Assembly (NCBI GenBank): GCA_964535545.1
Contig: CAZHUT010000012.1
Location: 1 to 22,967, forward strand
Reading direction: 5' to 3'
Source of the DNA: DALYCO01 sp964535545
GTDB taxonomy: Bacteria; Patescibacteriota; Minisyncoccia; Phycocordibacterales; UBA9973
DNA length: 22,967 nt
Of this stretch, positions 22,030 to 22,967 are shown piece after piece; the stretch's first letter is position 1, and each line of letters begins with the position of its first letter. A program made the position numbers and the translations under genes. Under the pieces are notes generated by a model that saw only the letters and a list, made by a program, of their open reading frames with translations, was not told the DNA's origin and did not search any database.

Positions 22030-22204
22030 GTAGTGTGTCAGCCAATTTAATAATAGGGTTCGAGCCCCTTGGCTGGTTATTAAGGCAGAGAGTAATGGAT
22101 TCCCTGACCCAAGTTAACAATAATAACTCCCCTTTAGCACCCCAAACCGCCCAGAGACACTGGGCTAACCTGAGACTAAAGAAAAGGGCTCCCTAGAGAG
22201 CCGA
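22030..22204 (-). promoter_or_regulatory. Structured leader of the rpsS-rplE operon
   Basis: About 175 nt without a supported ORF. At about +3 there is a hairpin (palindrome GGCTCCCTAGAGAGCC, 22187-22202) followed on the minus strand by CTTTTCTTT. A second hairpin has arms GCCCAG and CTGGGC (22149-22165). A third has arms CAGCCAA and TTGGCTG (22039-22075) enclosing a small AGGG/CCCT hairpin, and ends 9 nt before the rpsS ATG, where it could affect initiation. These are candidate elements for attenuation or ribosomal-protein feedback; no known motif was identified. Confidence 0.55.
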
Positions 22205-22211
22205 TGCAAAG

Positions 22212-22240
22212 ATAGTATCAGAAGACCACCGTTCTGTCAA
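22212..22240 (-). promoter_or_regulatory. Promoter of the rpsS-rplE operon
   Basis: TTGACA (22240-22235), 17-nt spacer, TACTAT (22217-22212) with TGA before the -10. A near-consensus housekeeping promoter, fitting for a ribosomal operon. Confidence 0.85.
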
Positions 22241-22266
22241 ATAGGCCTTGAAAAACAAGGATTTTG

Positions 22267-22313
22267 TTGACATTTGAGGTCAGTATTGTAAGGTTAGGGT
22301 ATTCAATAACCTT
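22267..22313 (+). promoter_or_regulatory. Possible promoter and operator before the PyrE-like gene
   Basis: TTGACA at 22267-22272 is a full -35, but the best -10 (TAAGGT at 22289-22294, 16-nt spacer) is poor. A perfect inverted repeat AAGGTTA (22290-22296) and TAACCTT (22307-22313) overlaps that -10, which could be a repressor site. The ATG follows 20 nt later with no Shine-Dalgarno motif. Confidence 0.35.
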
Positions 22314-22333
22314 TAAATCTTAATAAAATTATA

Positions 22334-22967
22334 TGAACATTCGACTCGCAGAAATTAAGACCCAACTCGCATTGGGCTACCTGGAAAACAAACTGATTAC
22401 CTTATGGCTAAAAGAAGCTATCAAATGGGCTTCCGGCCTGTGGTCAATCATTTACGCTGACAACAGAGAGGCCTTGAGTTTCCCTGCATTGCGCACAACC
22501 GTGCTTGCCGGTTTTCATGAAACCATTAAGGAGTACGCCCTACAATTCGATGCAATTTGGGCTACGGTTACTGCCGGTATTCCCTGGGCAGCACTAATGG
22601 CTTATGAATTGGATAAAGACTTGTATATCTATGACAAAGGCAAGCTCTACCACTTCACCAACCTGCGCAAAACCTTTGAAAATACCATGGGGCATGTTGA
22701 TGCAGAAAAAATTAAGCAGAGCGATGCAATAATTTCCAACACGCCAACCGGTATTGTGTATGGAGTATTAGTTGCCCATGAATACCAGAAGCCATTCCTG
22801 TACATGCGCGATGAACGCAAGGCACATGGAAAGAAAAACTACATCGAAGGCCGTTTGCCTGAAGGCGTAGAACTGCCAAAAGTATTCTATCTGCACACCG
22901 CTGCTTCAATTACCGAGCAAGGAAAGTTTGATGTGAATGTTGCAAAGCTTAAAGACGAAAAAGTTGA
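22334..22967 (+). CDS. Orotate phosphoribosyltransferase-like protein with duplicated core, 3' part off window
   Basis: 211 codons are visible and the frame continues past the edge. Residues 33-66 (ASGLWSIIYADNREALSFPA and following) resemble the N-terminal hood of orotate phosphoribosyltransferase. Residues 72-100 (ATVTAGIPWAALMAYELDKD) match the core TAGIP segment. A second related segment follows at 129-160 (NTPTGIVYGVLVAHEYQKPF), then KAHGKKNYIEG at 163-173, the hallmark OPRT loop. At the expected PRPP loop after this (184-197, VFYLHTAASITEQG) the normal acidic pair and TTG are absent. So the protein is PyrE-like but probably altered. PyrE makes OMP from orotate and PRPP; whether this one does is uncertain. 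It diverges from the ribosomal operon. Confidence 0.7.

Noticed and set aside
22039..22076. tRNA gene on the plus strand
   Set aside because: Only a T-arm-like hairpin and a 7-bp stem are present; there is no D arm, anticodon arm or discriminator/CCA context.
1..22967. CRISPR array, insertion sequence or prophage
   Set aside because: No regularly spaced direct repeats, transposase, integrase or phage structural genes were seen.

Overview
The window reads as a chromosomal segment of a Patescibacteria/CPR-type bacterium, probably Parcubacteria-like. This is inferred from several things. The ribosomal-protein cluster lacks rpmD (L30). The UMP kinase is of the archaeal type. No start codon is preceded by a clear Shine-Dalgarno motif. 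Intergenic spaces are very short, and several small proteins have no recognisable family. TGA appears to act as a stop (for example at 15644-15646), so the genetic code looks standard.

Layout on the minus strand, in the direction of transcription. (1) A ribosomal operon, rpsS-rplV-rpsC-rplP-rpmC-rpsQ-rplN-rplX-rplE (22029 to 18366), has its own consensus promoter and a structured leader of about 175 nt, and ends in a strong terminator. (2) A block of non-ribosomal genes (18236 to 15644) interrupts the usual rplE-rpsN junction. It holds an unknown protein, a phosphoribosyltransferase-like protein, a small membrane protein and an anchored surface protein. Beside it lies a lone plus-strand gene (15035-15568) with a near-perfect promoter and terminator. 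(3) A second ribosomal operon, rpsN-rpsH-rplF-rplR-rpsE-rplO-secY (14785 to 10859), has its own promoter, leader and terminator. (4) An unknown 513-residue protein follows as a single-gene unit. (5) Then comes adk-pyrH-map-nudix. (6) Next are a VirD4/TraG-like ATPase, a CYTH protein, ndk, a second CYTH protein and a HIT protein. (7) Next is a probable structured RNA of about 175-215 nt with a terminator. (8) Last is a beta-CASP metallo-beta-lactamase RNase that runs off the left edge.

On the plus strand, a PyrE-like gene (22334 to the right edge) diverges from rpsS. It carries what looks like a duplicated phosphoribosyltransferase core.

Functionally, the window joins translation (ribosomal proteins, SecY, methionine aminopeptidase) with nucleotide metabolism (Adk, PyrH, Ndk, Nudix, HIT, two CYTH enzymes, PyrE-like). 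The most striking regulatory pattern is that at least six genes have a -10 hexamer ending only 6-9 nt before the ATG, which predicts leaderless mRNAs. By contrast, both ribosomal operons have long leaders that begin with a short hairpin and a U-rich tract at about +1.
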